Source: Mixta calida (GTDB lineage: Bacteria > Pseudomonadota > Gammaproteobacteria > Enterobacterales > Enterobacteriaceae). From it: a DNA stretch of 64,000 nt. Shown here piece by piece: positions 9,249-20,664 of this stretch. Both the position numbers and the translations under genes were made by a program. The DNA lies in NCBI RefSeq assembly GCF_002953215.1, contig NZ_CP026378.1, positions 2,400,540 through 2,464,539 on the forward strand. Reading direction: 5' to 3'. The notes beneath the pieces were generated by a model. The model had not been told where the DNA came from. It worked only from the letters and a program-made list of their open reading frames with translations, and made no database searches. Positions within the stretch are counted from its first letter, which is position 1. The number at the start of each line of letters is the position of its first letter.

Positions 9249-11170
9249 TATTCCGTCTCCTTTGCCTTTGCCTTTGTCTTTTTAGGCCGCCGTTTGCTGT
9301 TTCCGGCGGGCGCCGTGACGCCGCGAAAGGCTCGCGCCGAGCTTTGCTGACGCGCCAGCGCGATCAGATCATGCAGCGTAGTAACCAGCGGCTGCATAAA
9401 ATCCTGATAGCGACAGGCCTTTTCACTGATTTTCGTCAGCGTCGATTCCCATTGAGCGGTCATATCTGGCCGCGCGGCCATTTCCGGCAATGAGTGAATC
9501 AGCGCCCTGCCCGCGTCGGTCGCATGAATATAACGCCCTTTCTTGATCAGGAAAGCGCGCCGGAACAGCAGTTCGATAATGCCGGCCCGGGTCGCCTCCG
9601 TACCTAAACCATCGGTCGCGCGCAGGATTTTCTTTAGATCTTTATCCTGCACGAAGCGGGCAATACCGGTCATTGCGGATAACAGCGTGGCGTCGGTGAA
9701 GGGACGCGGCGGCTGCGTTTGCTTTTCTGCAATTTCGCCTTTCTCGCACAACAGCTCATCGCCCTGCGCCACCACGGGCAGCGGCGTGCCGTCATTCTCC
9801 TCATCGCGCTCTTTGCTTCCCAGCAGCGCGCGCCAGCCTGCCTCCGCCAGAAAGCGCGCTTTGGCGACAAACTTGCCGCCAGCGATATCCAGCTCGATAA
9901 CGCACTTCCGGTAAACCGCGTCAGGACAGAACTGCATCAGATACTGGCGGGCGATCAGGCCGTAAATATTGGCCTCATTGTCCGTCAGGCGCATGGCACT
10001 GCTGCGCGCCGTGGGGATAATGGCATGGTGAGCGTCAACTTTTTTATCGTCCCAGCAGCGATTTTTACGTTCGGTATCAAAATCAGCCGGCGTTTTCATT
10101 GCCGTCTGATGCGCGCTAATGGCATTCAACACCGCATGGCGCCCGGCAAAATGCTCCTCCGGCAGATAGCGGCTGTCCGAACGCGGATAGGTGATCAACT
10201 TGTGGGTCTCATAAAGACGCTGACAGGTATCCAGCACCGTCTGCGCGCTGAGGCCGTAGCGTTTCGCCGCCTCTATCTGCAGGCTGGAGAGCGAAAACGG
10301 CAGCGGTGCCGTATCGTTTTCCCGCCGATCCTGATAGTTGGTCACCCGCGCCGGTTTTCCGCCGATGCGCGCCAGCACATGCTCCGCCAGCGGACGATGC
10401 AGCAGTCTCCCCTCTTCATCCTGCCAGGGTTCGCAGGCGTCGCTGGGCTGCCAAAGCGCGACGAAACGCTCCTCTTTGGGCGTCACGATATGCGCTTTGA
10501 CTTCAAAGTAATCTTTGGGAATGAAGTTCTCGATCTCTTCATCGCGCCGCACCACCAGCCCCAGCACCGGCGTCTGCACCCTGCCGACCGACAGTACGCC
10601 GTCATAGCCGGCGTTGCGGCCCAGCAGCGTCCATGCGCGGGTCATATTGATGCCGTACAGCCAGTCGGCGCGCGCGCGCGCCAGCGCCGAGACGCACAGA
10701 GGAATAAATTCTTTATTCTGGCGCAGGCGACCCACGGCACGTTCCACCGCCTGCGGGTTAAGATCGTTGATTAAACAGCGCTGTACCTTTTCGCGCTTCG
10801 CAGGCGGCAGCGCCAGATAGTCCAGCACCTCATCTACCAGCAGCTGCCCTTCCCGATCCGGGTCACCAGCGTGAATAATCTCATCCGCCTGCTCCAGCAG
10901 CTTTTTGATCACGTTCAGCTGCTTCGCCACCGAGGGGCGCGGCTGTAATCGCCACTTTTCCGGCACGATAGGCAAGTCGGCCAGCGACCAGCGCGCATAG
11001 CGGCTGTCGTAGCTGTCGGGCTGAGCCTGCTCCAGCAGGTGCCCTACGCACCAGGTGACGATGTGATCATTTCCGCAGGCGATATAGCCCTCTCCGCGAC
11101 GGTGAGGCTTGGGCAGGATATCGGCGATGGCGCGGGCCAGGCTCGGCTTTTCAGCAATAAACAGGCGCAT
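9248..11170 (-). CDS. topB: DNA topoisomerase III
   Basis: 640 aa, a type IA topoisomerase. An N-terminal Toprim domain ([13 protein letters not shown], later [11 protein letters not shown]) is followed by the active-site tyrosine motif [11 protein letters not shown]. It lacks the C-terminal zinc domains of TopA and ends in a basic tail (PKKTKAKAK). It decatenates replication intermediates. E. coli has the order ydjA-selD-topB; here a shortened selD frame lies 18 bp upstream and the gene order is otherwise kept. Confidence 0.95.
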   Translation of the reverse strand: MRLFIAEKPSLARAIADILPKPHRRGEGYIACGNDHIVTWCVGHLLEQAQPDSYDSRYARWSLADLPIVPEKWRLQPRPSVAKQLNVIKKLLEQADEIIHAGDPDREGQLLVDEVLDYLALPPAKREKVQRCLINDLNPQAVERAVGRLRQNKEFIPLCVSALARARADWLYGINMTRAWTLLGRNAGYDGVLSVGRVQTPVLGLVVRRDEEIENFIPKDYFEVKAHIVTPKEERFVALWQPSDACEPWQDEEGRLLHRPLAEHVLARIGGKPARVTNYQDRRENDTAPLPFSLSSLQIEAAKRYGLSAQTVLDTCQRLYETHKLITYPRSDSRYLPEEHFAGRHAVLNAISAHQTAMKTPADFDTERKNRCWDDKKVDAHHAIIPTARSSAMRLTDNEANIYGLIARQYLMQFCPDAVYRKCVIELDIAGGKFVAKARFLAEAGWRALLGSKERDEENDGTPLPVVAQGDELLCEKGEIAEKQTQPPRPFTDATLLSAMTGIARFVQDKDLKKILRATDGLGTEATRAGIIELLFRRAFLIKKGRYIHATDAGRALIHSLPEMAARPDMTAQWESTLTKISEKACRYQDFMQPLVTTLHDLIALARQQSSARAFRGVTAPAGNSKRRPKKTKAKAKETE

Positions 11171-11188
11171 TAACGGGGCAAGGCTCTC

Positions 11189-11446
11189 TTACGACAAAAC
11201 ATCAATCAAAGGAACGCCGGCCTGCGCCGGCACTAACTCGCTAATCGCGCTGACCAACAGCGACAGGCTTTCCGACAGCGGGTGGAAATCGGCGACGGCC
11301 TCAGGGCGCACCGCCAACAGCAGACTGCCAGAGGTTTGCGGATCGTGAAACGCCATCAGCTCGCTTTGCGGAATGGTTTCCAGCACCTCAGGGGAAATTT
11401 TACAACCGCATCCTGTGCCGTGGCTGTACTGGGTAAGACGAATCAT
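11189..11446 (-). pseudogene. selD: selD remnant: N- and C-terminal ends joined, middle deleted
   Basis: An intact 85-codon frame. Residues 1-26 match the N-terminus of selenide, water dikinase ([18 protein letters not shown]), including the catalytic Cys and Lys of GCGCK. From about residue 34 it matches the far C-terminus ([12 protein letters not shown], then SELVPAQAG). About 260 residues that make up the ATP-binding core are missing, with no stop or frameshift at the join. It sits exactly at the selD position between ydjA and topB, so it is best explained as an in-frame internal deletion. It cannot make selenophosphate. Whether it is translated for another use is unknown. Confidence 0.88.
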
Positions 11447-11588
11447 CTGATTTATGGGGGCTCCTTCATCCAGATCGCTGGCGTATATGTTAACGCGTTA
11501 CCCCTGGAGTGATAAGCCACCTCTGACGCGACGCAGTTAAAAAGCAGGGCTGGTACCTTACCCTGCCAAAATAAACACGGCGAATCTG

Positions 11589-12140
11589 TCAGAAATAACT
11601 GACAAACGGAGCGGTATCGGGAGGCAATACCGTGGTGGAAGATTTCAGCTGCGGCGTGCCGAGGTAGAGGAAGCCGACAATGGCGTCCTGTTGGCGGCAG
11701 TTGAATGCGGCGCGCACCGCCTCATTATCCGTCCAGGCGCCGCTGCGCCAGATGCCGTTAAAGCCCTGCGCGGCAGCGGCCATCTGCATCGCCATCACCG
11801 CACACCCCGCCGACAGCAGCTGCTCCCAACGCGGCACTTTCGGGTGATCTTCACAATGCGCCACGACAGTAATGATCATCGGCGCGCGAAACGGCGCCTG
11901 CTTCGCTTTTTCGATAGCCTTGTCATCCATGTTGCCATCGCGCGCCGCCTGCTCCAGCAGCTGACTAAAGCGCTCAAGGCCCTGTTTCTCAATAATATGA
12001 AAGCGCCAGGGCTGGAGCGTGCCGTGATCCGGCGCGCGCATGCCAGCGCGCAGAATATTATCCAGCGCTTCGCCCGTCGGCGCAGGCTCGGCTAAACGCG
12101 ATGCGGAGCGGCGATTAACCAGTAAATCCAGTGCTTCCAT
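11589..12140 (-). CDS. ydjA: YdjA-type NAD(P)H nitroreductase
   Basis: 183 aa, the same size as E. coli YdjA, an FMN-dependent nitroreductase of the minimal dimeric class. The N-terminal [12 protein letters not shown] motif binds FMN phosphate and LQPWRFHII is typical. The physiological substrate is unknown. It is the first gene of the ydjA-(selD)-topB-ynjH series and divergent from sppA. Confidence 0.92.
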   Translation of the reverse strand: MEALDLLVNRRSASRLAEPAPTGEALDNILRAGMRAPDHGTLQPWRFHIIEKQGLERFSQLLEQAARDGNMDDKAIEKAKQAPFRAPMIITVVAHCEDHPKVPRWEQLLSAGCAVMAMQMAAAAQGFNGIWRSGAWTDNEAVRAAFNCRQQDAIVGFLYLGTPQLKSSTTVLPPDTAPFVSYF

Positions 12141-12312
12141 CTCTTCCTCCTGATAATGATTAGCATTCGTTGCAAACTAACACAGGCTGACGTTTTGTTA
12201 CAGCCGCGCGCGATTTCCTGCTGACATTTGCCCGGCTGCTCTTTAGGATGTGGATGAAATTCTGGCAGAAAAGCTGCTTTTCTGCGCCCTGTCTGGCGAT
12301 TATGGAGAAAAC

Positions 12313-14169
12313 ATGCGCACCTTGTGGCGAATCATAGCAGGCATCTTTAAGTGGATATGGCGGGTGCTGAACTTTATCCGCGAATGCATTCTTAACCTGT
12401 TTCTGATCTTTTTAGTCTTGGTCTGTGTCGGCATCTGGCTACAGGTGAAAAACGCCAGCGCGCCTGTGGAAGTGCCGCGCGGCGCGCTGAAGGTCGATCT
12501 TTCCGGCGTGGTGGTGGATAAGCCGTCGGTCAGCAACAAACTGAGCAAAATTGGCCGTCAGCTGCTGGGCGCCAGCAGCGACCGGCTGAAGGAAAACTCG
12601 CTGTTCGATATCGTGGCGGCTATCCGGCAGGCGAAAAGCGACAGCAAAATTACCGGCATCGTGCTCGATTTGCGCAACTTTGCCGGCGCCGATCAGCCTT
12701 CGTTGCAGTATATCGGCAAGGCGCTGCGCGAATTCCGCGACAGCGGCAAACCGATCTATGCCAGCGGCGACAGCTATTCTCAGGCGCAATATTATCTGGC
12801 CAGCTACGCCAGCAAGATTTACCTCTCCCCGCAGGGCACGGTCGATCTGCATGGCTTCGCTACCAATACCCTTTACTATAAGAGCCTGCTCGATAAGCTG
12901 AAGGTGACGTCGCATGTATTCCGCGTCGGCACCTATAAATCAGCGGTTGAGCCGTTCCTGCGCGATGATATGTCGCCTGCGGCGCGCGATGCCGACAGCC
13001 GCTGGGTCGGCGAGCTGTGGCAAAACTACCTGAACGTAGTCGCAGCCAACCGCCAGATTACGGCACAGCAGCTCTTTCCCGGCGCGCAGAGCCTGCTGAG
13101 CGGCCTGCAACAAACCGGCGGCGATACCGCGCGCTACGCCAAAGAGAACAAGCTGGTCGATCAGTTGGCGACCCGCGCCGAAACGGAGCAGCTGTTCGCA
13201 AAGCAGTTTGGCTGGAACAAGCAGGCTCAGGACTACAACGCCATCAGCATCTACGACTATCCGGTGCAGGATAACAGTTCGCAGAACGGCAACGTGGCGG
13301 TGATTCTGGCCACCGGCGCGATTATGGATGGCGAAGAGACGCCGGGCGCGGTAGGCGGCGACACCACGGCGGCGCAGATCCGTCAGGCGCGTCTCGATCC
13401 GAACGTTAAAGCGATCGTCTTCCGCGTCAACAGCCCTGGCGGCAGCGTCACCGCTTCCGAGGTGGTGCGTCAGGAACTGGCGGCGGCGCGTGCGGCCGGC
13501 AAACCGGTCGTGGTATCGATGGGCGGCATGGCGGCCTCCGGCGGTTACTGGATCTCCACCCCCGCCAACTACATTATCGCCAGCCCGGCTACGCTCACCG
13601 GCTCAATCGGCATTTTCGGCGTGATTAATACGGTGGAAAATTCGCTGGATGCGATCGGCGTGCACACCGATGGCGTAGCGACATCGCCGCTGGCCGACGT
13701 TGCCAGCACCAAGGCGTTGCCGCCTGAAGTTCAGCAAATGATGCAGCTGAGCATCGAAAACGGCTATCGCAACTTTATCGGCCTGGTCGCGAAAGCGCGT
13801 CAGAAAACACCGGAGCAGATCGACCAGATTGCGCAGGGTCACGTCTGGACCGGCAGCGACGCCAAAGGCAACGGGCTGGTCGACGCGCTGGGCGATTTCG
13901 ACGACGCTGTCGCCAAAGCGGCGGAACTGGCGAAGCTGAAAGAAGTGCAGCTGAACTGGTTTGCGGATGAGCCTGCCCTTATCGATATGGTACTGGGCCA
14001 GATGGACGCTTCGGTGCGCGCCGCGTTGCCGAACGCCCTGAAAGCCTGGCTGCCCGCGCCGATGGTCGACGTAGTCAGCGCGATGAAGCAACAGCCGGGC
14101 CTGTTTGGTCGTCTTAACGATCCACAAAACCGTTACGCCATCTGCCTGACCTGCGGCGAGGTGCGCTAA
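12313..14169 (+). CDS. sppA: Signal peptide peptidase SppA (protease IV)
   Basis: 618 aa from the ATG at 12313, chosen because it aligns with the E. coli start (MRTLWR) and has GGAGAA just upstream; an ATG at 12250 in frame has no family support. An N-terminal membrane helix (about 28-45) anchors the periplasmic tandem S49 domains. The Ser-Lys dyad is at K209 and S409 (MGGMAASGG), the same numbers as in E. coli. It degrades cleaved signal peptides in the inner membrane. Confidence 0.96.
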   Translation: MRTLWRIIAGIFKWIWRVLNFIRECILNLFLIFLVLVCVGIWLQVKNASAPVEVPRGALKVDLSGVVVDKPSVSNKLSKIGRQLLGASSDRLKENSLFDIVAAIRQAKSDSKITGIVLDLRNFAGADQPSLQYIGKALREFRDSGKPIYASGDSYSQAQYYLASYASKIYLSPQGTVDLHGFATNTLYYKSLLDKLKVTSHVFRVGTYKSAVEPFLRDDMSPAARDADSRWVGELWQNYLNVVAANRQITAQQLFPGAQSLLSGLQQTGGDTARYAKENKLVDQLATRAETEQLFAKQFGWNKQAQDYNAISIYDYPVQDNSSQNGNVAVILATGAIMDGEETPGAVGGDTTAAQIRQARLDPNVKAIVFRVNSPGGSVTASEVVRQELAAARAAGKPVVVSMGGMAASGGYWISTPANYIIASPATLTGSIGIFGVINTVENSLDAIGVHTDGVATSPLADVASTKALPPEVQQMMQLSIENGYRNFIGLVAKARQKTPEQIDQIAQGHVWTGSDAKGNGLVDALGDFDDAVAKAAELAKLKEVQLNWFADEPALIDMVLGQMDASVRAALPNALKAWLPAPMVDVVSAMKQQPGLFGRLNDPQNRYAICLTCGEVR

Positions 14170-14263
14170 CCTTTACAGCCCGATCGGCGCCATGCTGGTC
14201 GGGCTGCTCTTCCCTGCGCTTTACCGTATACTGCATTTTTTCCGCAAAGCTGAGTCGCTTTTC

Positions 14264-15298
14264 ATGCAAAAAAAATCTATTTACGTTGCCTATACCGGCG
14301 GAACGATCGGTATGCAGCGCTCTGCACAAGGCTATATTCCGGTTTCAGGTCACCTGCAGCGGCAGTTAGCGGCGATGCCGGAGTTTCACCGCCCGGAAAT
14401 GCCTGCCTTTACTATTCATGAGTATCAGCCACTGATCGATTCTTCCGATATGACGCCGCAGGACTGGCAGGCGATTGCGGAAGATATTCGCCAGAACTAC
14501 GACCTTTATGACGGTTTTGTCATTCTGCACGGCACGGATACGATGGCGTTTACCGCCTCGGCGCTCTCTTTTATGCTGGAAAACCTGGCGAAGCCGGTCA
14601 TTGTGACAGGGTCACAGATCCCGCTCGCCGAGCTGCGCTCCGACGGTCAGCAAAACCTGCTTAACGCACTGTTTGTAGCAGCCAACTATCCGGTAAAAGA
14701 AGTTTCGCTGTTCTTTAACAATACCCTTTATCGCGGCAACCGCACGACCAAGGCACACGCGGACGGCTTTAACGCTTTCGCCTCGCCTAATCTGCCGCCG
14801 TTGCTGGAGGCGGGCATTCATATTCGTCGTCTGAACACGCCGCCTGCACCGCAGGGAGATGGCGATCTGATCGTCCACCCTATTACGCCGCAGCCTATCG
14901 GCGTCGTCACCATCTATCCCGGCATCTCTGCGGAAGTGGTGCGCAACTTCCTGCGCCAGCCGGTGAAGGCGCTGATCCTGCGCTCTTACGGCGTTGGCAA
15001 TGCGCCGCAAAACGCTGAGTTTCTCGCGGAGCTTCAGGCCGCTTCGGAACGCGGCATTGTGGTGGTCAACCTGACGCAGTGCATGTCGGGCAAAGTGAAT
15101 ATGGGCGGCTACGCCACCGGCAACGCGCTGGCGCATGCCGGGGTGATCGGCGGATTCGATATGACCGTTGAGGCGACGCTGACCAAGCTGCATTATCTGC
15201 TTAGCCAGCCGCTGAGCTGTGATGAAGTGCGTCGTCTGATGCAGGTTAACCTGCGCGGCGAATTGACCCTGAAGAACGTTAAGGAGAAGCGCGGATGA
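14264..15298 (+). CDS. ansA: L-asparaginase I (cytoplasmic)
   Basis: 344 aa from the ATG at 14264, matching the E. coli AnsA start MQKKSIYVAYTGGTIG; an earlier in-frame ATG lacks similarity. The catalytic Thr is T14 in TGGTIG and the second motif is HGTDTM. It hydrolyses asparagine to aspartate and ammonia in the cytosol. It overlaps pncA by 4 bp (ATGA), so the two form an operon, as in E. coli. Confidence 0.95.
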   Translation: MQKKSIYVAYTGGTIGMQRSAQGYIPVSGHLQRQLAAMPEFHRPEMPAFTIHEYQPLIDSSDMTPQDWQAIAEDIRQNYDLYDGFVILHGTDTMAFTASALSFMLENLAKPVIVTGSQIPLAELRSDGQQNLLNALFVAANYPVKEVSLFFNNTLYRGNRTTKAHADGFNAFASPNLPPLLEAGIHIRRLNTPPAPQGDGDLIVHPITPQPIGVVTIYPGISAEVVRNFLRQPVKALILRSYGVGNAPQNAEFLAELQAASERGIVVVNLTQCMSGKVNMGGYATGNALAHAGVIGGFDMTVEATLTKLHYLLSQPLSCDEVRRLMQVNLRGELTLKNVKEKRG

Positions 15299-15903
15299 AA
15301 CAGGCGCTGATTTTAATCGACCTGCAAAATGATTTTTGTCCGGGCGGCGCGCTGGCGGTCAACGACGGCGACGCCGTTATCGCCGTGGCTAACCGTCTGG
15401 CGGCGGCGTTTCATCAGCGCGGCGAGCCGGTTGTCGCCACGCAGGACTGGCATCCCGCCGATCATGGCAGTTTCGCTTCTGTATCGGGCGAGGCGGTGAA
15501 TACCGTCGGCGAATTAAACGGACTGCCGCAGATCTGGTGGCCCGATCATGCCGTGCAGGAGAGCCATGGCGCCGATTTTCATCCGGCGCTGCAACGAGAG
15601 CTGATTGAGGTGGTGTTTCATAAAGGCGAACAGCGCGATATCGACAGCTACAGCGCCTTTTTCGACAACGGCCACCGGCGCCAGACCGGTCTGGATGCCT
15701 GGCTGCGCGCGCGCGGCATTACCCGTTTGGTGATGATGGGGTTGGCGACCGACTACTGTGTCAAATTCAGCGTGCTGGATGCGTTACAGTTGGGCTATGA
15801 GGTGGAAGTCATTAGCGAAGGCTGCCGCGGCGTTAATTTGCAGCCGCAGGACAGCGTCGAGGCACTGGCGCAAATGGCCGCAAGCGGCGCCCTTATCCGC
15901 TAA
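15295..15903 (+). CDS. pncA: Nicotinamidase
   Basis: 202 aa of the isochorismatase-like hydrolase fold. The catalytic triad D9, K110 and C155 (ATDYCVKF) and the metal ligands D51, H53 and H85 are all visible. It converts nicotinamide to nicotinate for the NAD salvage pathway. It is translationally coupled to ansA by an ATGA overlap. Confidence 0.95.
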   Translation: MKQALILIDLQNDFCPGGALAVNDGDAVIAVANRLAAAFHQRGEPVVATQDWHPADHGSFASVSGEAVNTVGELNGLPQIWWPDHAVQESHGADFHPALQRELIEVVFHKGEQRDIDSYSAFFDNGHRRQTGLDAWLRARGITRLVMMGLATDYCVKFSVLDALQLGYEVEVISEGCRGVNLQPQDSVEALAQMAASGALIR

Positions 15904-15906
15904 TAA

Positions 15907-15932
15907 CGCATCCCGCCAGCGGGCGGGATGCG
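15907..15932 (+). terminator. hairpin after ansA-pncA
   Basis: A perfect 11-bp stem CGCATCCCGCC/GGCGGGATGCG with a 4-nt loop directly after the pncA stop. The T run is weak, so it may be a terminator or an mRNA-stabilising stem. Confidence 0.6.
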
Positions 15933-15956
15933 TTATACCGCGTCAGGCTTTACCCT

Positions 15957-16241
15957 TTACTGCAGCGTAATGCGCGTGACATCGTCACCGATGCCGAACT
16001 CTTCCTTCAGCTCGCGCTTGGAACGCGTCACCAGCTCGCCGCCCTGCCCGATGCTCATATGCTGCGGCTGATGGTTATGACGCGATTGCCACAGCATTAC
16101 CAGCTGCATACAGTTCTCTTTTTGCTCATCGGTCAATGCCACCCCGTCCGGCCATTTGCCGGTTTCCACGGCGGTAGCCAGACGCTGATAGATTTCCGGC
16201 GTCATCGCCTCGATCATCGCATCAAGTTCTGATTTCATCAC
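15957..16241 (-). CDS. yeaC: YeaC family protein (DUF1315)
   Basis: 93-94 aa; the start is either GTG at 16241 or the following ATG at 16238. Motifs MTPEIYQRL and GKWPDG are typical of the family, and function is unknown. It directly follows msrB (stop at 16242), as in E. coli, and is probably cotranscribed with it. Confidence 0.88.
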   Translation of the reverse strand: MMKSELDAMIEAMTPEIYQRLATAVETGKWPDGVALTDEQKENCMQLVMLWQSRHNHQPQHMSIGQGGELVTRSKRELKEEFGIGDDVTRITLQ

Positions 16242-16652
16242 TTAACCTTTGGTCTGGTTGCCATCATTATCGCTGAAACTCAGCGATGCCGAGTTCACAC
16301 AGTAGCGTTCGCCGGTCGGCTGCGGGCCATCGGGAAAGACGTGTCCCAAATGGGAATCGCAGTTGCCGCAGCGAATTTCAATGCGATGCATCCCGTGCGA
16401 GTTGTCTTCCAGATAATGAATCGCATCTTCGGTATAAGGCTGATAGAAACTCGGCCAGCCGCAGCCGGAATCATATTTGGTTTCCGACAGGAACAGCGGC
16501 GCATTGCACACCAGGCAATGATAAATCCCTTCCGCTTTGTTGTGCAGCAGCGCGCCGCTGAAGGGCGGCTCCGTCCCACGCTGCTGGGTGACATAGAGCT
16601 GCATTTCGGTCAGCTGATTATCAGGCGTACGATCGTTCAATTCTTTAGCCAT
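16242..16652 (-). CDS. msrB: Peptide methionine-R-sulfoxide reductase
   Basis: 136 aa using the ATG at 16652, which aligns with the E. coli N-terminus and has AGAGACGA upstream; a start at 16676 is possible but lacks a ribosome binding site. Two CxxC zinc sites (CLVC and CGNC), the substrate motif GCGWPSFY and the catalytic Cys in RYCVNSASL are present. It reduces methionine-R-sulfoxide in oxidised proteins. It is divergent from gapA. Confidence 0.94.
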   Translation of the reverse strand: MAKELNDRTPDNQLTEMQLYVTQQRGTEPPFSGALLHNKAEGIYHCLVCNAPLFLSETKYDSGCGWPSFYQPYTEDAIHYLEDNSHGMHRIEIRCGNCDSHLGHVFPDGPQPTGERYCVNSASLSFSDNDGNQTKG

Positions 16653-16676
16653 TTTCATCGTCTCTGGCAATGTCAT

Positions 16677-17993
<1,317 letters not shown>

Positions 17994-18018
17994 GCCGCGT
18001 TGACAGACTAAACTTTGA

Positions 18019-18042
18019 GGGCGACTACGGTCGCCCTTTTTT
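18019..18042 (+). terminator. gapA terminator
   Basis: Stem GGGCGAC/GTCGCCC (18019-18025, 18030-18036) followed by six T, 26 bp after the gapA stop. Confidence 0.88.
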
Positions 18043-18069
18043 ATCGTCTGAATTCAGCAAGGTAATATC

Positions 18070-18948
18070 ATGACCGAAAAACTGTTTTCGCTTCCCGTGG
18101 TTAACCAGCTCTCCCCTTACCTCAGCCTGCGACAGATGGGCGAACTGCCGGTGCTGGTGGTGAATCATCCTAAAGTGCGCGCCGCCGTTACTTTACAGGG
18201 CGCTCAGCTTATCGCCTGGCAGCCCAACGGCGAGAAGCCGGTAATCTGGCTGAGTGAGAAAAGCGCCTTTGCCAATGGTAAAGCGATTCGCGGCGGCGTG
18301 CCGATCTGCTGGCCGTGGTTTGGTCCCGCAGGCGAACCGGCGCACGGCTTCGCGCGCAATCAGCCGTGGACGCTTTCCGCTCATGATGAAAACGACGACT
18401 GCGTGCTGCTGACGCTGGAGCTGGCGAGCAATGCGCAGACCAAAGCGCTCTGGCCGCACGATTTCACCCTGTTCGCCCGTTTCCGTCTGGGCGAACGCTG
18501 CGAAATTGAACTGGAGGCGCACGGCGATTATCAGGCTACCTGCGCGCTGCACAGCTACTTCTGCGTAGCGGATATTAACGAGGTGGAGGTCAGCGGTCTG
18601 GGCCAGCACTTTATCGATAAGGTGAAGGATGGCGAGCCGGGCGATTCCGCGGATGGCAAACAACGCTATGACGGACGCGTCGATCGTATCTACACCCAGC
18701 CGGATGATTGCAGCCTGATTCATGATAAAGCGGGCCAGCGCGTGATCGAGGTTTATCATCACCATCACAGCGATGTGGTAACCTGGAATCCGGGCGTGGA
18801 GCTTTCCTGCAGCATGGGAGATATGGCGAACGACGGTTATCAAACCATGGTGTGCGTCGAAACCGCGCGCATCAATGCGCCGATGAAGAGCGCCGTTGAG
18901 CAACCCGCGCGGCTGGCCACGACGTTCCGGGTGCGGAAAAAACGTTAA
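18070..18948 (+). CDS. yeaD: D-hexose-6-phosphate mutarotase
   Basis: 292 aa of the aldose 1-epimerase/galactose mutarotase-like fold. It interconverts anomers of glucose-6-phosphate and related sugars. Recognisable motifs are RGGVPICWPWFG and AHGFARNQPW, which carries the active-site His. It lies just after gapA with its own ribosome binding site (AAGGTAAT), as in E. coli. Confidence 0.93.
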   Translation: MTEKLFSLPVVNQLSPYLSLRQMGELPVLVVNHPKVRAAVTLQGAQLIAWQPNGEKPVIWLSEKSAFANGKAIRGGVPICWPWFGPAGEPAHGFARNQPWTLSAHDENDDCVLLTLELASNAQTKALWPHDFTLFARFRLGERCEIELEAHGDYQATCALHSYFCVADINEVEVSGLGQHFIDKVKDGEPGDSADGKQRYDGRVDRIYTQPDDCSLIHDKAGQRVIEVYHHHHSDVVTWNPGVELSCSMGDMANDGYQTMVCVETARINAPMKSAVEQPARLATTFRVRKKR

Positions 18949-18952
18949 AAAA

Positions 18953-18980
18953 GCCGGGCCTTTGCGCCCGGCTTTCTTTT
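18953..18980. terminator. shared terminator of yeaD and yeaE
   Basis: Stem GCCGGGC/GCCCGGC (18953-18959, 18966-18972), with an A run on the left and a T-rich stretch on the right, between convergent genes. It can act in both directions. Confidence 0.8.
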
Positions 18981-18986
18981 AGTCCC

Positions 18987-19838
18987 TCAGACCACGTCCA
19001 GCGGCTGCTTGCTTTGCGGGGGCGGAAACAGGCTATCCAGCCGCATCAGCTGTTCATCAGTCAGCGTTATTGTTAACGCCGCCGCATTTTCCCTGACGTG
19101 CGTCACGCTGCCCGCTTTCGGGATCGCCATAACGCCAGGCTGACGGATGACCCACGCCAGCATCAGCTGCGCTACGCTGATGTCCTGCTGCTGCGCCACC
19201 TCATGCAGCGCCGGATGCATCATTAAATCCCGGCGCAAACGCCCCGCCTGCGCCAGCGGACAATATGCCATTACCGGCAGCTGACGCGCCTGACAGGCTG
19301 GCAGCAGCTCAAACTCAATGCCGCGCGAAGCGAGATGATAAAGTACCTGATTGGCCGCGCAAGCCGTACCGCCCGGCGCCTGCCACAGCTCCTGCATATC
19401 CTCGGTATCGAAATTAGATACGCCCCAGCGACCAATTTTCCCCTGTTGCTGTAGCTTTTCCATCGCCCGAATGGTCTCTTCCAGCGGGATATTGCCGCGC
19501 CAGTGCAGCAGATAGAGATCGAGATAGTCCGTTCTCAACCGCTGCAAACTCCGTTCGCACGCTTCCACCGCGTCAACAACGCCGGCGTTCCACGGATAGA
19601 ATTTAGAGACCAACCAGACGCGGTCGCGTCTTCCCTGTAGCGCTTCGCCGACTACCCGCTCCGCTCCACCGTCAGCGTACATCTCTGCGGTATCGATCAC
19701 CGACAGGCCGCACTCAATGCCCGCCTGTAGAGCAGCAATCTCCTGTCGTCGCAGATCCGGGCTTTCGCCCATATACCAGGTTCCCTGGCCTATTGCCGGC
19801 AGGGCCATACCATCAGCAATGTTCACTGTTCTGCTCAT
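18987..19838 (-). CDS. yeaE: Aldo/keto reductase YeaE
   Basis: 283 aa from the ATG at 19838, preceded by GGGAGAG. It is a TIM-barrel NADPH-dependent oxidoreductase with the tetrad seen as DTAEMYADGGAE (Asp, Tyr), VSKFYP (Lys) and LLHWRG (His). E. coli YeaE reduces methylglyoxal and related aldehydes. It is the second gene after mipA, with an unusual three-armed inverted repeat between them. Confidence 0.92.
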   Translation of the reverse strand: MSRTVNIADGMALPAIGQGTWYMGESPDLRRQEIAALQAGIECGLSVIDTAEMYADGGAERVVGEALQGRRDRVWLVSKFYPWNAGVVDAVEACERSLQRLRTDYLDLYLLHWRGNIPLEETIRAMEKLQQQGKIGRWGVSNFDTEDMQELWQAPGGTACAANQVLYHLASRGIEFELLPACQARQLPVMAYCPLAQAGRLRRDLMMHPALHEVAQQQDISVAQLMLAWVIRQPGVMAIPKAGSVTHVRENAAALTITLTDEQLMRLDSLFPPPQSKQPLDVV

Positions 19839-19863
19839 ATTCTCTCCCTGGTGCGCCGCATTA

Positions 19864-19901
19864 GCCCCGTTAAGGTGCAACGGGGCGCCGTACGCCCCGT
19901 T
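19864..19901 (-). promoter_or_regulatory. alternating hairpins between mipA and yeaE
   Basis: Three arms GCCCCGTT (19864-19871), AACGGGGC (19879-19886, extended to 19887) and CGCCCCGTT (19893-19901). The middle arm can pair with either outer arm, so two mutually exclusive hairpins exist in the mipA-yeaE leader. No T run follows, so it is not a plain terminator. Confidence 0.6.
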
Positions 19902-19914
19902 GACATGCAGCCGA

Positions 19915-20664
19915 TCAGAAGCTGTAGCTTACTCCGGTCCAGGCGGTAAGCTGAGAATTATTGTCCACCATCGGGCTGTCTTTGATCTCGTCCGCCAGGC
20001 GGGTGTAGCGCGCATAGATACCGGCGTTCCAGCGATCGGTCAGGCGATAATTGGCGCTCAGCTCGACGTAAGGGCTCCAGCTGTCGTCAGGCTGATAGCG
20101 GCTGATACCGGTGCGTGCTGATTCATGACCGGAAACGCCATAATAGTAACGGTTCTGATTGGAACTGGTCCAGGTGGCGCCGATGCCAGGCGTCAGGCTG
20201 AAATCGCCGAAGTCGAAACGGTAAAGATAGGTCAGATCCCAGACGATGCCATCGCTTTTGCCCAGCACGTCGCCTAACAGGTTAGTGCGCACAATCCCCC
20301 AGTCGGCGATATGGCGATACTCTACCCCGCCCATCAACGTCATACGGCGTTTGTCCAGGCCTTTCATATTGCCCAGATCGTTATCGCCCGGATCGTACTC
20401 CTGCGCTGAACCGGCCAGCGTCAGGGAGAGCTGGTCTTGCTGATCTTTCCACAGGTAGTAGCCGCCCTGTAAGGTGCGCAGCCAGAAATCGTCGCCCTCA
20501 TAGTTGATGACCGGCACCGGCAGATAACGATCCTGACCACCTTTATAAGGACTTTGCGCGTAAATCACCGAGGCGCCCAGCGTAAGCGGATGGGCATCAT
20601 CAGCCTGAGCCAAACCACAAATCGGCAGAAGCAGAGCAAGGATGCTAATTTTGAATTGGTTCAC
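19915..20664 (-). CDS. mipA: MltA-interacting protein MipA (outer membrane scaffold)
   Basis: 249 aa with a signal peptide (ISILALLLPICGLAQA) and a beta-rich body ending in the aromatic terminus WTGVSYSF typical of outer membrane proteins. E. coli MipA is the scaffold linking the lytic transglycosylase MltA and PBP1B. It is upstream of yeaE on the same strand and divergent from prkA. Confidence 0.92.
   Translation of the reverse strand: MNQFKISILALLLPICGLAQADDAHPLTLGASVIYAQSPYKGGQDRYLPVPVINYEGDDFWLRTLQGGYYLWKDQQDQLSLTLAGSAQEYDPGDNDLGNMKGLDKRRMTLMGGVEYRHIADWGIVRTNLLGDVLGKSDGIVWDLTYLYRFDFGDFSLTPGIGATWTSSNQNRYYYGVSGHESARTGISRYQPDDSWSPYVELSANYRLTDRWNAGIYARYTRLADEIKDSPMVDNNSQLTAWTGVSYSF

Noticed and set aside
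12250-12312. N-terminal extension of SppA
   Set aside because: No ribosome binding site, no family similarity, and the ATG at 12313 gives K209 and S409 at the E. coli numbers.
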